64,000 nt of DNA from Dama dama. Lineage: Eukaryota > Chordata > Mammalia > Artiodactyla > Cervidae. This document shows positions 33,499-48,400 of the stretch, piece by piece. The notes under the pieces were generated by a model. That model was given only the letters and a program-made list of their open reading frames with translations, did no database searches and was not told the DNA's origin. The position numbers were made by a program, and so were the translations under genes. How positions within the stretch are numbered: the first letter of the stretch is position 1; every line of letters begins with the position of its first letter. The stretch covers positions 19,154,501-19,218,500 of the forward strand of contig NC_083692.1 in assembly GCF_033118175.1 (NCBI RefSeq), written 5' to 3'.

Positions 33499-36400
33499 CT
33501 AGAAAAGGAAAAACAAAAAAGCCAGTTATACGTGTAAGAAAAGCAATCATCAGCATCTCCCAAAAAGGCAAATGGAATAAAAAAGGCTTTTCTCTACCAA
33601 CAAGCATTTACTTTATTTATACATGTCTTGAATAACTATTTCCTAAGGAAACCACATGTTTGTTATAAAGAATATAGTCATTCAGACAAATTAGTTATAT
33701 AAGGTCCTTTCCCTTTGGCGCATCAGATGATCTTTTCATCACATGTGTGTCTCCTTTGCTGCCCTGCAGAGGGCTAGGGTGGGGAGAGAGGTGTGGCGGC
33801 GGGGTTCAGGATGGCAGGGACACACACGTACCTGGGGTCAATGTTAATGTATGGCAAAAACCATCACGATATTGTAAAGTAGTTAACCTCCAAATAAAAT
33901 AAATAAAAATCACTTGGATTCAAATCCCACTTCTCCCTCCTACCAGTTACATGCTCTTGGTTGGGATACTTAATTACAGTGAGCCTCAGTTCTCTTATCT
34001 GTAAAACGGAGGATACAGTAGCTATGTCATACTGGTTCTACTATGGGAATTAAGAGAGACAGTATGTACAAAGTGCTTTGAAGAGTGCTTAGTACAGCAA
34101 GTACCTAACACAAACCAGAAATTTGATTTTTCTGAAAAATTACCCTGCATTTCTCAGTGATGACAAAAAAAGAACTTAAATCAGACGTCCACGAGCTAGA
34201 CTTAACCTATAATTTAAAAATACCATGCTGTAGGAATTCCCTTGAGGTCCAGGGGATAGAGGACTCCTTGTTCCTATTGCCAAGGGTGTGGGTTCAAACC
34301 CTGGGGTCCCACAGCCAAAGAAAAACAACTTTGCTGCAATACTCACGTGGAATTGTACTCTGGACATAATATAATTACATGCACAAAAATGCAGCCAAAG
34401 TTCATTAGCTTACGTAAAATGAGTGAAGGTACAGTCTGAGAAAGTCAAATTGCTAATAAGAACAAGATATTATTTGAACTGAATATTCAATCTCATTTAT
34501 TCAAGAAATATTTAGAGGGTCCATGAGCTATCACCAGAACAAGCTGACAACACTAACCCAACTGGTTTCCTCCCACTGTGATCAACACTGAAATAGAAAA
34601 TAGTCAAAAACAACGTAAGTGATTAAATGGTAGTTTAATTATACTCCAAAAATCAAACTATTTCAACAGATCAAAATAGTGACATGTCATCTTCACCAAC
34701 AGTAATTATATCCCTGCCAAAGCAAACCAGAACACTGATTTTTTTTCTTATTGGCAGCACATCTTGTGCATCTTAGTTCCCCAACCAGAGACAACCTGGG
34801 CTCTTGAGAGTCAAACTGTGGAGTCCTAACTACTAGACTGCCAGGGAATTCCCTGATTTTTTTTTTAATTCCATACCTCAGGAGTAACTACAAAGCCCTC
34901 TCTTTACCCGAAGGATAACGATAAAGAAAGGCTGGAAGGTCAAGGACATTCTATCCCTAAGGATCTATTCACATTTCTTTCATCTGAGGCTCAGCACTAC
35001 AAAACCAAAAGCTCTTCAAAATTTTCCCCCCAGGAATTTTAAATAGATACATTAGGCTAGCTAGGCAACAGAAATTAAAGTTATCTGGCTTTAGACATCA
35101 TGAAGTGCTTGAACACATAATATCGTGACTTTAGAGCTCCTTTTGGAGGAGCATAGGCAACCCCCTATGTCACTCCCTGACAACTTTAATTGCAGCTCAA
35201 AATAAGTTTCCCTGATCACCTATCATCTCGTATCATGCTTGAGATTTCTTCCTCTCTGGTTCTTCTTCCCATTACTACATTCCCACTCAGCCCTTTAATA
35301 GATTCTATTTCACTTTATGCTAACCATCCTCAACAGTTAAGATTTTTCATCTCCTTACCTTAACTGAAAACCTGATGTGACCCCTGAACACCCTGACAGT
35401 CTTGTGGCCTTCTGAGGAAGTTCCTCCTTTTCAAGGCTTTAAGTCTCCACAACAGAGGGAAAGCTGCTAGATCTTCACTGGTTCTCTCCTCGTAAACAGT
35501 ATCTCCATTGAGGTTCACAAGACCTCACTATACCACCCCTTCACTCCAACAGCAGCTGTCTAGGAAATATCTAGTCTTGCATCCACATTAAATAAGCGCT
35601 ACGACAGCTGGTTCTTGCATTTCTCTCCAATTCCAGTCCCAACATGCAGTGATTTCAAATTCTATGTGTTATAACCCAGCTTAAAGTTTGTTGATGTTCT
35701 AAACAATGGCATCAGCTCTGCCCCAGAAACTCCCATGGCCATACTCTGCACCTTGCTATTATCTGGACCATTCACCACTTGTATTCTTTAAACTACTACC
35801 AACCCAACAGACACCTGATCAAGTAACAAAAGAGTTACACAATCTTCAAGCCTCAGTTGATTTGGTAATTTCCGTGATGATTTCTCTAACTACCTAACAG
35901 CTTTATCTCCTCTGCCTCCATTATTTTTTTTTTGTCATTATTTTTTTTACATACACCCATTATATTAAATAGGTTGTAGTATCGATATTGGTATACCTGT
36001 TTCCCTGCTAGTTCTTTACGGGTAGGTATTCCATCTTTTTGTGCTTTTAAGCACACTGCTCTACCTAGTTAACACTTAATAAATGTTCTCTAAATGTATG
36101 GATAGATTCAGAATTTATATTTACACACACAAATATTAAAGACAGGTGAAGGAAGAGACTGATAAAAAAAGAAAACTTCAACTCTACTGATGTCTAATGA
36201 TACTGTGAATACCTTTAACCTCTTAATGCATGCTCAAATTTTAATTCAGTCCTTGAAAGAGTCTAGAACCAATATAGGTAGAAATTCAATCGAATTCAGA
36301 GGAGCAAGTTTGATTATACTGATCTTAAATTAAAATATAAATAACAGTAAATTTTCTCTTACCATGGCAACATCATCTAAAATGCTCTGAGGTGAACTAT

Positions 36401-39400
36401 GAGCCATAACCTAATAGAAAAAAAAAAAATTAATGTCAATTTGAAAATAAAACATTAACAATATAGTAAAAAGATTTTTTAATGTATCCTCAAACTAGTA
36501 TGAAAATTTGTGACTGAAGAATTCTATAAATTTCTAAATTCCCAGAATCTCCCTCTTTTCAATGAAAGTTTGACACCAAAACCTAAGATCTTAATCACTA
36601 CATATCTGTCTTCTAATTCAAACCTAGACTTACAAATGTTTATGCTACAATAATTACAAGTGGAAAAGATAATTTGCTATTCCTGATGTTAAAGGAACAA
36701 TAATGAGAGAAAATAACACTTCCTTAAAATGCAATTAGCTATTCCTTTGTAGAAATATAGTGCTTCTACTGTAACTATCTTATTAAAGATAAGACTGGGC
36801 CTTTAGAGGACAATAAAAGGATGACGTATGTTCTGGTGGTCAAGGGCATGACTTTTACAGACTTGGCTCTGCTGCTTATTATATAACCACGGTCAAGACA
36901 CAATCTCTCCCCAAGTCTCAATTTCTTCATGTACTGAATGGGGACAATGTTAGAAACTTACACTTCCTATGGTTGTTGGGAAGTTTAAAGAAGATAAAGT
37001 TTTGGAAAATGCTTAACAAAGGACTTGCCAGGAAAGAAGCCTTGCACACAATAATCAGACAGTTAACACCACTATTATGCTATGAAGGACACGATTTTGC
37101 TTCTTTTCCAAAGAATGGATGACTGACAAAAAACTGAGACAAGTGACTGTCTCCACTAAACCTCAACTGTACTTCAGCAACATTCAACATTAAGACAAGA
37201 AGTTGGTGACAGGGCATTCTCAGGGTAAGGAGAGAGCAAAATTGGTAGTAGCCAGCAATTCTGTCTCCTTTGACCCTCTGAAATGAAAGCACTCGGTGTG
37301 GGGTCTCAAATTGTATACAGGGGTACACTTAAGTAGCCATGAAAATTGTAATTAAAACTAAATTATCAATGACTTGGCCCAACAAAAAATTCAATTTAGA
37401 AAGTCTCTAACATTTTAAAGTATGTAACAAATATTGGAGGTGGAAAACATAAAAGACTAACCTTAGAACAAACAAAATCAACTAACGTAGCTTCTTCTTC
37501 ACCTATGTATTCTATGATTTTTTTATTAATCCATGGTCTAATTCGTCGTTCCATCAATATCTGTAAAATAAAGCATGGACACTAAGTTGAAGAGCTTTTT
37601 ATTACACTACTTAAAAAGCCTATATAATCTCTTAATTTTTCTTAAAGCTAAAATATAGAGGAGTAAGATCATTCACAAGTTGAAGTAAAACAAGTATGTA
37701 TCAGGATACAATTATTTGCTTCTAATTTATAAAGACTTCAAGTACCACTAAGACTTTTCACAATAATGTGTTATCATTGACTGAGTCTCAAGACTCTGAG
37801 CTTCCCTGGTGGCTCAGACGGTAAAGAATCTGCCTGCAATGCAGGAGACCTGGGTTCAATCCCTGGGTTGGGAAGATCCCCTGGAGGAGGGAATGGCAAA
37901 ACACTCCAGTATTCTTGCCTGGACAATCCCCATGGACAGAGGAGCTTGGCGGACTACAGTCCGTAGGGTCACAAAGGGTGGACCATGACAGAGTGACTAA
38001 GCACAGCACACATCAAGATTCTAGCCACACTATCACCCTACTTAAACTGAGTTTATGGGCTGTATTCAGAACCCAGAACTTGCAATAAAACGGTGAGATA
38101 CAAATTGCTACTCACAGAATCCACAATAGACCAATCCAGGGGATAGGCAAACAGCTCCGGCTTGGCTGTGGGGATTTTCTCAATGAGACTTTTAATGTGC
38201 TTGCGCTTTTCTTCTGTGTTTACAGTGCCTTTGGCAGCATTCTTATCATCTTCACCATAATCCAAGGGAACCAGTTTCCTCTTCCGGGGTACATCATCAC
38301 TGTCTTCATCCTCAAATTTGTTAAAGACACTATCTACCGGGAGCTTCTTTCTTTTCACAGAATTAGGTTGACCAGGACTATTGGAAGCACCTATAGTAAA
38401 AACACTGTATTAGCATGGCAACTTAATCTTCAAATGTTACATTATACAACCCACCATCCCTCAAATGCAGTGTAAATGTACTTCCACAAATCTCAGAGAA
38501 AGATCCCAACTGTAAAAAATAACTCACTACTCACAAGTGCTAGAAAATTTAACTTTTCACTTCTTCTCAGAACTCGAGGCAGCTGCAGATATAGGAGCAC
38601 TAGTAGAACTATGAAAACAATTGTGAGCTAGAAAGGCATTTTTAAATAATCTTTTTCTATCTACCTACCAAGCAGCGTATATTTACTTTTTCCTTAAGGC
38701 AAAATTGAGGTAGTTGTAAAGGGGTGGGGAAATGAAGGAAAAAAGGAAGGAAAAAAAAAAGCTAACATACCCAGTTTAAGACTTAGTCCTATTTTTGGCC
38801 TATGCTCTTCAGGTTGTTGTTGATCTGGCGAATTTTCGTGAGGAATAATAATACCACAGGGAGACTCATCCCCAGGAGTGTTGGGAGTTGCATTGCCACT
38901 GGCAGAGGAGACAGATGGGGCAGAGCTGATGGGCCTCAGAGTTGGTTTGAGACAAGGTTTTTGCTCTGGCTCCTCTTCTTCTTCCATGGGTTCCTCACGT
39001 TTTTCTTCTTTTTCTTGCTTTTCTTCTTCCTCTTCCTCAGATTCTGGTTCTTGCTTTATCTGTGGTTGTCTGCGCCTCTCAGCCTCTTGTTCCATCTAAA
39101 AACCCAGAAAATAACCTGGTTAACTGAAACGAACCCAGCTGTCTTCAATTCAACCAGCTCTATGTTTTATTGACATTTCACAAAACCTCTATTTTTCTTT
39201 TTCACTAGGAATAAAACACTGCCTCCCTCTATAATCAGAATCTGTAAATCTACAACATATATTAGGTACTCTGCAAAATGTTTTTTTTTTTAGTATTTCA
39301 CATATTAGCATTCTTCGGTGGCTTATATCCACTTTTCAGAGAAAACAGAGGTTAACTGCTAATAGTCAGCTAATTCAAAGTGAAAAAGTCTTTTTATATT

Positions 39401-42400
39401 TTTATTAAAGAAATTATAATCACAAATTTTAGAATAGTACAGACAATACATTAAGAGGCAACTCAAATCCTCAGCCTGGTCATATATAATCATTTTTTAT
39501 TTCTTGATAATGGCTGAAGGTACATTCACAAATAGGAAAAGGAAGAAGTGGCACAGAGGGAGAATTCTGAAGTCAAAGTCCTATATCAAAATGAACACTC
39601 CCCCTGAAGCCACAAAATATAATAAAATATAACCATAAGAGTATTATAAAAACTTGGATGATAGACTAGCAAGTTTTCTGAGCATGAAAACAAACAAAAA
39701 CAGAAAAAACAAAAATAAAAATATGTATCATGAACTACAAAAAAATTTAAAGTCTATGTGTATCATCATCTGTCAACTCACAAAGGAAGTACAACACCAC
39801 TAAACAATCTGCATGGCATTCAAACTCACCGGTACTCAGAAAATTAAAACATAGTAACATTCCTCAACCTAAATGATACAATGGTAAGGATTTAAAATAC
39901 TAACAATACTGTCATGATGATGAGGGTAGGGAAAAAAAAGACACATGGGCAGGGCTTCCCTGATGGTCCAGTGGTTAAGAATCTGCCTGCTAATGCAGGA
40001 GACATGAGTTCAATCCCTGGTTCAGGAACTAAGAACCCACATGCCAAGGGGCAACTAAGCCCACGTGCCTAGTTCCCAAGAGCCACAACGAGAAGTCACC
40101 AAAACGAGAAAGCTGCACACCACAACTGAAGAGCAGCCCCCACTCACCACAACCAGAGAAAAGCCAGCACAGCCACAGAGACACAAAAGACACCTGGGCC
40201 AAAAACCGGAGAATTTCTGTGAAGATTACACCTGATGCAAAAGCACATCGGAAAACAAAACAGACTCACAGATACAGACAACAAGCTGGTGGCTGCCGGG
40301 GGGGATCAGGACAAAATAGGTGAAGGGGATTAAGAGGTGCAAACTTTTAGTTATTAAAAAACTTATGGGGAACGTAACATACACTATAAGGAATATAGTC
40401 AATACTGTTAAAATAACAATACTGGTTTGGTGACAGATGGTTACTTGGTTACTAGACACATCAATTCATAAAGTATATAAACGTCAAATTGCTAAACAAC
40501 TGGAACTAATATACTGTATGTGAACCATACTTCAATAAAAATTTAAAAAGAAAAAAAAAGTACATTAGAAAACACCTTTATATTCCCATTTACAAAGCTT
40601 GTGTGTGTGTGGGGGGCGGGGTGTACGTATACACGTGTGAAAACATTTTTAAAATAACCAGACACTTAAAATGATTATAACTGGCTGATAAGAAATCAGT
40701 TTTTCATTACTGGGTTTACGTTGTCTCAAGTTTCTATTTACTCATGTAAGTACCTAATTAACAGAAAAAATACTATTTCATTGTGAAAAATTGAAGGGAC
40801 ATGTAAGAAGACAAGGTTTCTGTTACTAGCATATAATCTTTTTTTTAAGTTGACATGAAGAATTTGTAGTATTAAATTCATGATACACTAAGAGTAAAAA
40901 CTTATCTAATATGACACACTATTTTTTTAAAAATTTTTTTTATTAGTTGGAGGCTAATTACGTCACAACATTTCAGTGGGTTTTGTCATACATTGATATG
41001 AATCAGCCATAGAGTTACACGTATTCCCCATCCCGATGACACACTATTCTTAAAAGCAAGAACTGGTATGCCATGTCCTATGACAGCGTTTTCCTTTTTC
41101 CCTTTTAAATGACAAGCTGTTCAGGAAAACATCTTTATTTTGAAATCAAAGTATTTAAGGTGGCAACAAGAGAACTACAAAAGTTACTGTCAGATAACAT
41201 ATAGGAAAGACAGGTTTGTAAATAAAGTTACATTAAAAGACATTCACTTAGCATACTAACACATATATATGGAATTTAGAAAGATGGCAACGATAACCCT
41301 ATATGCAAAACAGAAAAAGAGACACAGAAATACAGAACAGACTTTTGAACTCTGTGGGAGAAGGTGAGGGTGGGATATTTCAAAAGAACAGCATGTATAC
41401 TATCTATGGTGAAACAGATCACCAGCCCAGGTAGGATGCATGAGACAAGTGCTCGGGCCTGGTGCACTGGGAAGACCCAGGGGAATCGGGTGGAGAGGGA
41501 GGTGGGAGGGGGGATCGGGATGGGGAATACGTGTAAATCTATGGCTGATTCATATCAATGTGTGACAAAACCCACTGAAATGTTGTGAAGTAATTAGCCT
41601 CCAACTAATTAAAAAAAAAAAAAGACATTCACTTAACAAGTAATACTTCACAGAAATAAAGGAATAAGACATATGGAAGATGTTGAAAATAATGCTGTAA
41701 TCAACTAATACTAATGACTTGCATAATAAAGAAAAAGTACTAATATCTTCCCCCAAAATAGCAAGATGCATGGAGAGTAAACATTTCCCTAATAAAGCAA
41801 ACTCCATCATAGCTGGCTGGCTTAAAATGATGTGACAGTCTTAAAAGAACACTGTTTCAGATGTTAACAGAATCTTACCCGCTGGAGCTCCGCATCTGGA
41901 TCCGGGTGCCCTTCTGCCAGAAGGCGCTGCCTGATTTCCTCCAGCTCTTCCTTCTCTCTCTTCCTATCCCGTTCATCTGCTTCCATTTCCTTTTCCCTAT
42001 CACGCAATCTTTTCTGAAGAGCACTTCCTCTGCAAAAGCATATCACAACAAGCCTTACTTAATACTCAAGGTCAGCAACTACTACACATAGTATCTCCAA
42101 AAGCAATTTCTTTCCATACTAAAAGCTGCATTCTAAGAGACTAGAGACTGTCTTAATGCTCTCTATCTGTAAAACATTGAAGACAGCATCCTCTCTACAG
42201 GTTAATGCTTAATAAGTAAGCACTGTCTTGTCACATATCACCATGCCTCAGAATGAAGTCATTCTAAATGAGTATCGAAAACAGGTTAAAAAAAAAAGTA
42301 GCTTTCTGAGGGAAGAATGCACTCATTTTATACTTATTCCACAGGGAAACTCTATAACACATAATTTTCTTGGATGCCAAATTGTGAAACATTAATACAA

Positions 42401-45400
42401 GGAGTAGTAATATCCCTAATAATAGTTTTGTGTGTTCAATTTACACTTAATCTTAGCCGAAGGGCTGAGAAGCGATGCATGTTCAATTTAAATCAGTTCC
42501 TCTCCTCCTGGGGGAAAAAAAAATCACAGAAGGAAGCAGGGCATAACTGAGAGAAAGCAAAGGTTCTATCTAGCACTTTATTACATCTCAGAATATTGAA
42601 ATAATGTACTGCTATTTTATGATTCAGTAATTTTATTTTGCATTTTCTGCAAAGTCAAACCCTTGGCATTCTTTCAATATAAGGTGTTACTCCAATGTTT
42701 GGATTATTTTGGCTACAGTGTATTGTACCTATTAAATGCATTCACTACATGCCTAGATTCTTTCAGGAAAGGGAGAAGAAAAAAATCGAAACAATGCCCA
42801 TAACCTTAGGGAAATGGTAGTTTGGAGTGGAGGGAACAGAGCAAAGCAAACAATTTCACCACAGTGCCGTAAGTGTTGGAAGAATGAGAGAAGTCGAGAA
42901 AAGCCATGAGAACAGAGATGAGAAAAGACAGGCTTCACAAATCTCACATCATGATAGTAAAGTAACTACTCAGATTACTATGTAGCACTCTAGAAATCCT
43001 TGAAGACAAAAATTTCTAGACCACCTTTGATAATCATGAAGGCATGTTAAAATTTGCTATAAAAACTGAAGTTCTTTAAAATGAATGAAGAAAAGTTCAT
43101 CTGTTATAATACTATTATAAACTTCCTTCCAAAGAAGATCCATAAAATTGTCAATTCTTTTCCAACAGGCCCCAACCCCTGGAAAACAGCATTATCGACC
43201 ACGGGGGTAATTACAAGATGAATTCAAAGATTTTTCTTTCTCACTCCACTGAGTGAACTTGCACTCTCTGGTGCAGAAAATACAGCTAATAATAAACTGA
43301 TAGTGTGAGTTCATAAAGCAAGGGTTCTTTACCTGTAATATTTGGGATCATCTCTATCATCATCATAGTCTTCTAAGAATTCTTTTAGTCGTTTAGCTTC
43401 TTTTGCCTTTGAAGAAATGAAGGACAAAGTGTGGAAAATTAACATAAAAGCAGTTTAAATTACATTTCCCCCTTTCTTGGGAACAGATTTTTCTTATCCA
43501 TACCACTTGAACTTTTTTTAATTCTCATAAACTTCATATATTAAATGTAAATAACATTAGATTTTTAAAATCTTTTATTCTTGAAAGCAAATCAGGGCTT
43601 CCCTCATGGTCCAGTGATTAAGAACCTGCCTTGCAATACACGGGACACAGGTTTGATCCCTGGTCCAGGAAGATCCCACATACCATGAAGCAACTAAGTC
43701 CATGCACAACAACAAAGACCCAGCACAGCCAAAACTAATTAAAAAAAAGTAAAATTTTTTAAAAAAAGCAAATCAGATTTAGAACTTATCTATGAAATGG
43801 AAACCAGTGTATGCTACAGTAAATTTTCTCTCTGTATTATAATCTTCATAGTAATTTTTTTCTAATGAAACCTAAGCACACCAAGAAACAAAACTAAAAG
43901 TTACCTTATTGAATGTGTTAATTGGACAAAAATATTTTATATTTTCATTTATAGGTAGATGATGGTACAAGAAGTAGTTTTTATGAAACGAAGGATTAAA
44001 ATTTTAAATCATGTTTATATATCAATCTAAAGGTAATGCCAGACTGAGTACATAAAACATGAAAGTACAGAAATTTCTTGCTTTTATTTTTGGAATTTTA
44101 AATACAACTACTATTATATTTCACAGAAATATTACTTAATCATTATATATAGATATAAAAATATTTTAAAATTAGTGTTTATAATCTACATCTCCACTGT
44201 ATTAACAAATTTTATGTGTGTGTGCCAAGTCGCTTCAGTCACGTCTGACTCTTTGCGACCCTATGGACGGTAGCCTGCCAACTCCTCTGTCTATGAGGAT
44301 TCTCCAGGCAAGAATACTGGAGTGGGTAGCCAAGCCTTCCTCCAGGGAATCTTCTCCACCCGGGATGGAACCCTAGTCTCTTACATCTCCTGCACTGGCA
44401 GGTGGGTTCTTTACCACTAGTGCCATCTGGGAAGCCCAACAATTATCTATATGAAAAGCAGATGTAGGTTCCTGTCTACAGTAAAACATTAATAATTTCA
44501 TCCAGTTCAAATGTTATTGATACATCGCTGTAAAGACTACCCCTCTCAACATACACACACACAAAACTTCCCCAATTTAACCATCTATTCATGACCAACT
44601 CCTTCCCACAGACAAAATTAATCACTTTCTCTACTCCACTCCCAGAATATTGTGAACACTTTTATCATACCTCAAACAGTCACACACACAGTACAGTAAC
44701 TACTTCATTTCTCTGACAATACTATCCAATTGTTTAAAGAGTACGAAGTATTAGTTATTCCTATACACCCAGGACCTAACACAAAATCTGCCAAATGAAT
44801 GCAAGTAGATTGCCAGGTAGTGATGACCATATTCACAAATATCTAAATAAAACACAGGAAGACCCATAAGGTATGTACTAAAATATTAACTTAAGTCACC
44901 GCTCATGAGGAATACAAACTTTCACTTTTTATACTATATACTTCTGTTCCTTGAACATTTTTTAATCAACAAGTAACTATTTTCTAACTGGAGTTTTTTT
45001 TTTTAAAGCTTCCCAACAAAAAATTACTAATAGGAAACCTTTCTCTAGAAAGACAGGTTTCAGATTTGCTTATAGGGAATGGAATCACTTCTTAAAGTAA
45101 TTTTGTCTTTTACTGTATTATTCTCTATTTCTAACCTAAGGGTTAAGAAGAAATTCTAGAATGGGAGCTACAATCCAGGGAAATCAAAATTACTTTAAAT
45201 AACTCTAGGACTTCAAAAGATCTGCCATCCAGAAAGCCCATTCTATCTAATTGCTGTATGCACCCTTTTGGTTACTTACAAAAATTCCATCTATGTCTCA
45301 TGTTCAAAATCTATTTGAAGAAGATTCCTAACTTAAATGATGTTTTTGGGAGAACAGACTCCAAACTGGAGATAAAGAAACTTTCATGAATCTCTGGCAA

Positions 45401-48400
45401 AGACAGAACATATGGAACATACTATAGAAGCAAATACTATGATAAAACATATTATCTTTTTGTCATTTTACTTCATTAACCTATGCCAATTGCTTCACTA
45501 TTAGTTTATCAAATAGTGTAAATGCAAAAACTAAGATTCATTATTATTATAATGTAGTTAAAAGGAAGGATAATAGAGTAACATAAGGAAAAACAATAAC
45601 TCATAAGTGCTATATACTGAAATCAGTAATTTTGATTTCTAAAAACAAATCTTCTCATAAGACTGTTGCCTTTGCCCAAATATACTACACTGATACAGAG
45701 TATCAAAGCCTCTAAAACTCTCTTCAATTAAAAACTGCTGCTGATTCTTAATCAAAGAAAGTTCTATAAATCCTCATTTTATACATTATTCCATAACAGG
45801 TTTACTTTGCCAATAGGCCAAATGATAATTTAGTTTATAGGAAGCCAAAATATGAAAAACAGGAAGAAAGGGAGGCAAGAGGGAGACTCAAGAGGGAGAG
45901 GAAATATGTACACCAATGGTTAATTCATGTTGATGTATGACAGAAATCAAAACAATATTGTAAAGCAATCAATTAAAAATTAATATTTTAAAAAAGAAAA
46001 CTAGGAGGAAGAAACAATTTTGGTGTACCGAAACTATCTCAACTTCACTTGAAATACATAAAAATTATTTATATTGGAGCTCAGGTTTTTTTTGAGATGA
46101 TACTTTTTAATTATAAAGTCACTTCTACTTAAATGATTTGATCTGATTTTTATCTGAAAAACCACTTATTTTTAACCAAGAAAATTACCATTTCTCTTCT
46201 TCTTTCTTCTTCTCTTTCAGCCTCTTTTTCATACTCCCGGGTTTTCTTTCGTTCTCTGATTTCCCAATTCTTAAGGCGCTAAAAAGAGAAATTGTCAAAA
46301 GTTTTAAAAATGTATACAAAAGGTTCTAAAATTTTTGACTAACCTACTAAAGTACCAACTTTTATAAATAAAAGCATTCCCTCAATTTACCTCTTGATAG
46401 GCAGCCTCCTTCTCTCGGAGCTTTCTTTCAAGTTTTCTTCGTTCATATGCATCTTCTTCGTCTTCTTCTCGATCTCGCTTCTTGTCTTTCTCTCGCTCAC
46501 GCTCCCGTTCCCTTTCTCTCTCTCTCTCTCGCTCACGCTCCCGCTCTCGTTCCCGTTCTCTCTCTCTTTCTCTTTCCCTCTCCCGTTCCCTTTCGCGATC
46601 TCTGCTCTTTTCTCTACATAAACAAAAGATTGTAAAAATATGTCAGTTTCCTTTGTGTTTTCTTTTAGAAACCAAAAGAAAGGAGAACAATATATAATAT
46701 GAAATGATAGACAAACTCACAAGCCAGAATTTAGCATTTGGTTTCTGCAGAATTGTAAACTCCTCCATACAAGTCAGAAAGACACAGAATATAATCCTAG
46801 CCCCAAATTCTGCACTGCATTCTAAACTCGATGTTAATGCTTATCAGCATCTCAGAAAACAAACAAAAAAACCCTGAATAAGAAAAGTACTAAGGGCTGA
46901 TGAACATGATACAAGATAGTCAACTTCAGCAGTGATCAAGCAAATACAGACAATAGCAAAGGTGTGAAGCAAAGAGCATTCCGGCATGCTGCATGCATAA
47001 ACTAGAACCACAGCTGACTCTTGAATAACACTGGTTTGAATTGTACAGGTCCACTTATATATGGGGGCTTTCCCAGGTGGCTCAGAGTCTAAGAATCCAC
47101 CTACCGATGCCAGAGTCACAGACGACTCGGGTTCTATCCTTGGGCTGGCGAGTATTTTTGCTGGGATAATCCCAAGGACAAAGGAGCCTGGTGGGCTGTA
47201 GTCCATGGAGTCACAAAGAATCACACACGACTGAGCAACTGAGCATGCACACAACATATTTATTCTCAGTCATAGGTACTACAGCACTACACAATCCGAG
47301 GTGGGTCAAATCCATGGACAAAGAACCGCAGACACAAAAACCGTGTATACGGATGACCATCTATAAGTTTTACTCCGATTTCTGACTGCGCAGAGTTGAC
47401 ACTCCTAACCCCAGCATTGTTTAATGGTTCAAAGTGTCCATCTTTCAGCAGTAAGAAGTTCTCATGCATTTAATTCAGAGGGATAAAACCAAACTGCAGA
47501 TTTGTGATGCCACAGATTTTAAACAAATACATGTATATATGAAACAACATACTTTAGTAAAAGTATAAAACCATGATTTTATACATGTCAAATCTTAACA
47601 GTGGTTATTCAAGAGAATGATGGTTATTCCAGGGGAGGAAGGAATTTAATGCCCACTACAGATTAAAAAGCAATGAATTTCAGTAACTGGTGGACCTCGT
47701 TTCAGCTACAATTAAGTGGAATATCTCAACAGAGAAATGTATATATGAAAACTAGCTTGGGAAAAAAGTGAACTTTCCTCTCTTCCCTTTTTCTGTTTGC
47801 TTCCTTCTACTCACTCCCTTCTCTTTGTTCATTTTTGCTCTCTCTCTCATTCCTGAAGAATTGGAGATGATACCTCATACAAAGTCTATATAATGACTTT
47901 AATTATAAATAAATTTTAAATAAAACAAAAGTGAAATCACTAGGAACCATCAAGAAAAAACTAACTTGTCTAGGAGGTAAGGTGTGACCAACCAGTGGGC
48001 TACAGGACCAAATAAACACCGGGAACTAAAAGCAGTGCAACTAGAGCTGATTTTCCACACAGGAGACCTCAGTTAGTGACTAAAAACAACACCCACTGAC
48101 CAAGGGAATCATGTCTATCCAAAACAATGGGAGGACAACTGGTGTATTCTAGATCTGAGTAAAAACTGGCTTCATGCAGAAACTAACCCAAAGTTGAAAA
48201 CTGTTTGTTTAACCAATATTTCACATGTGTGTGAGACAGCAAGCCAGCATGCTCTGTGGCTCAGGAAATTCTCTCATCACATCAATGTAAATGGCCCAAG
48301 AGTACTAACCTGTAATTCTATTAAAGCTATCAGGCACACAGTAACTCCATGCAGCCTTACCTTGATCGACTCCGATCCTTATTCCGATCTGAGCTCCTTT

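Noticed and set aside
46844..47257. 137-codon open frame on the minus strand
   Set aside because: Runs through antisense Bov-tA and the Tigger remnant.
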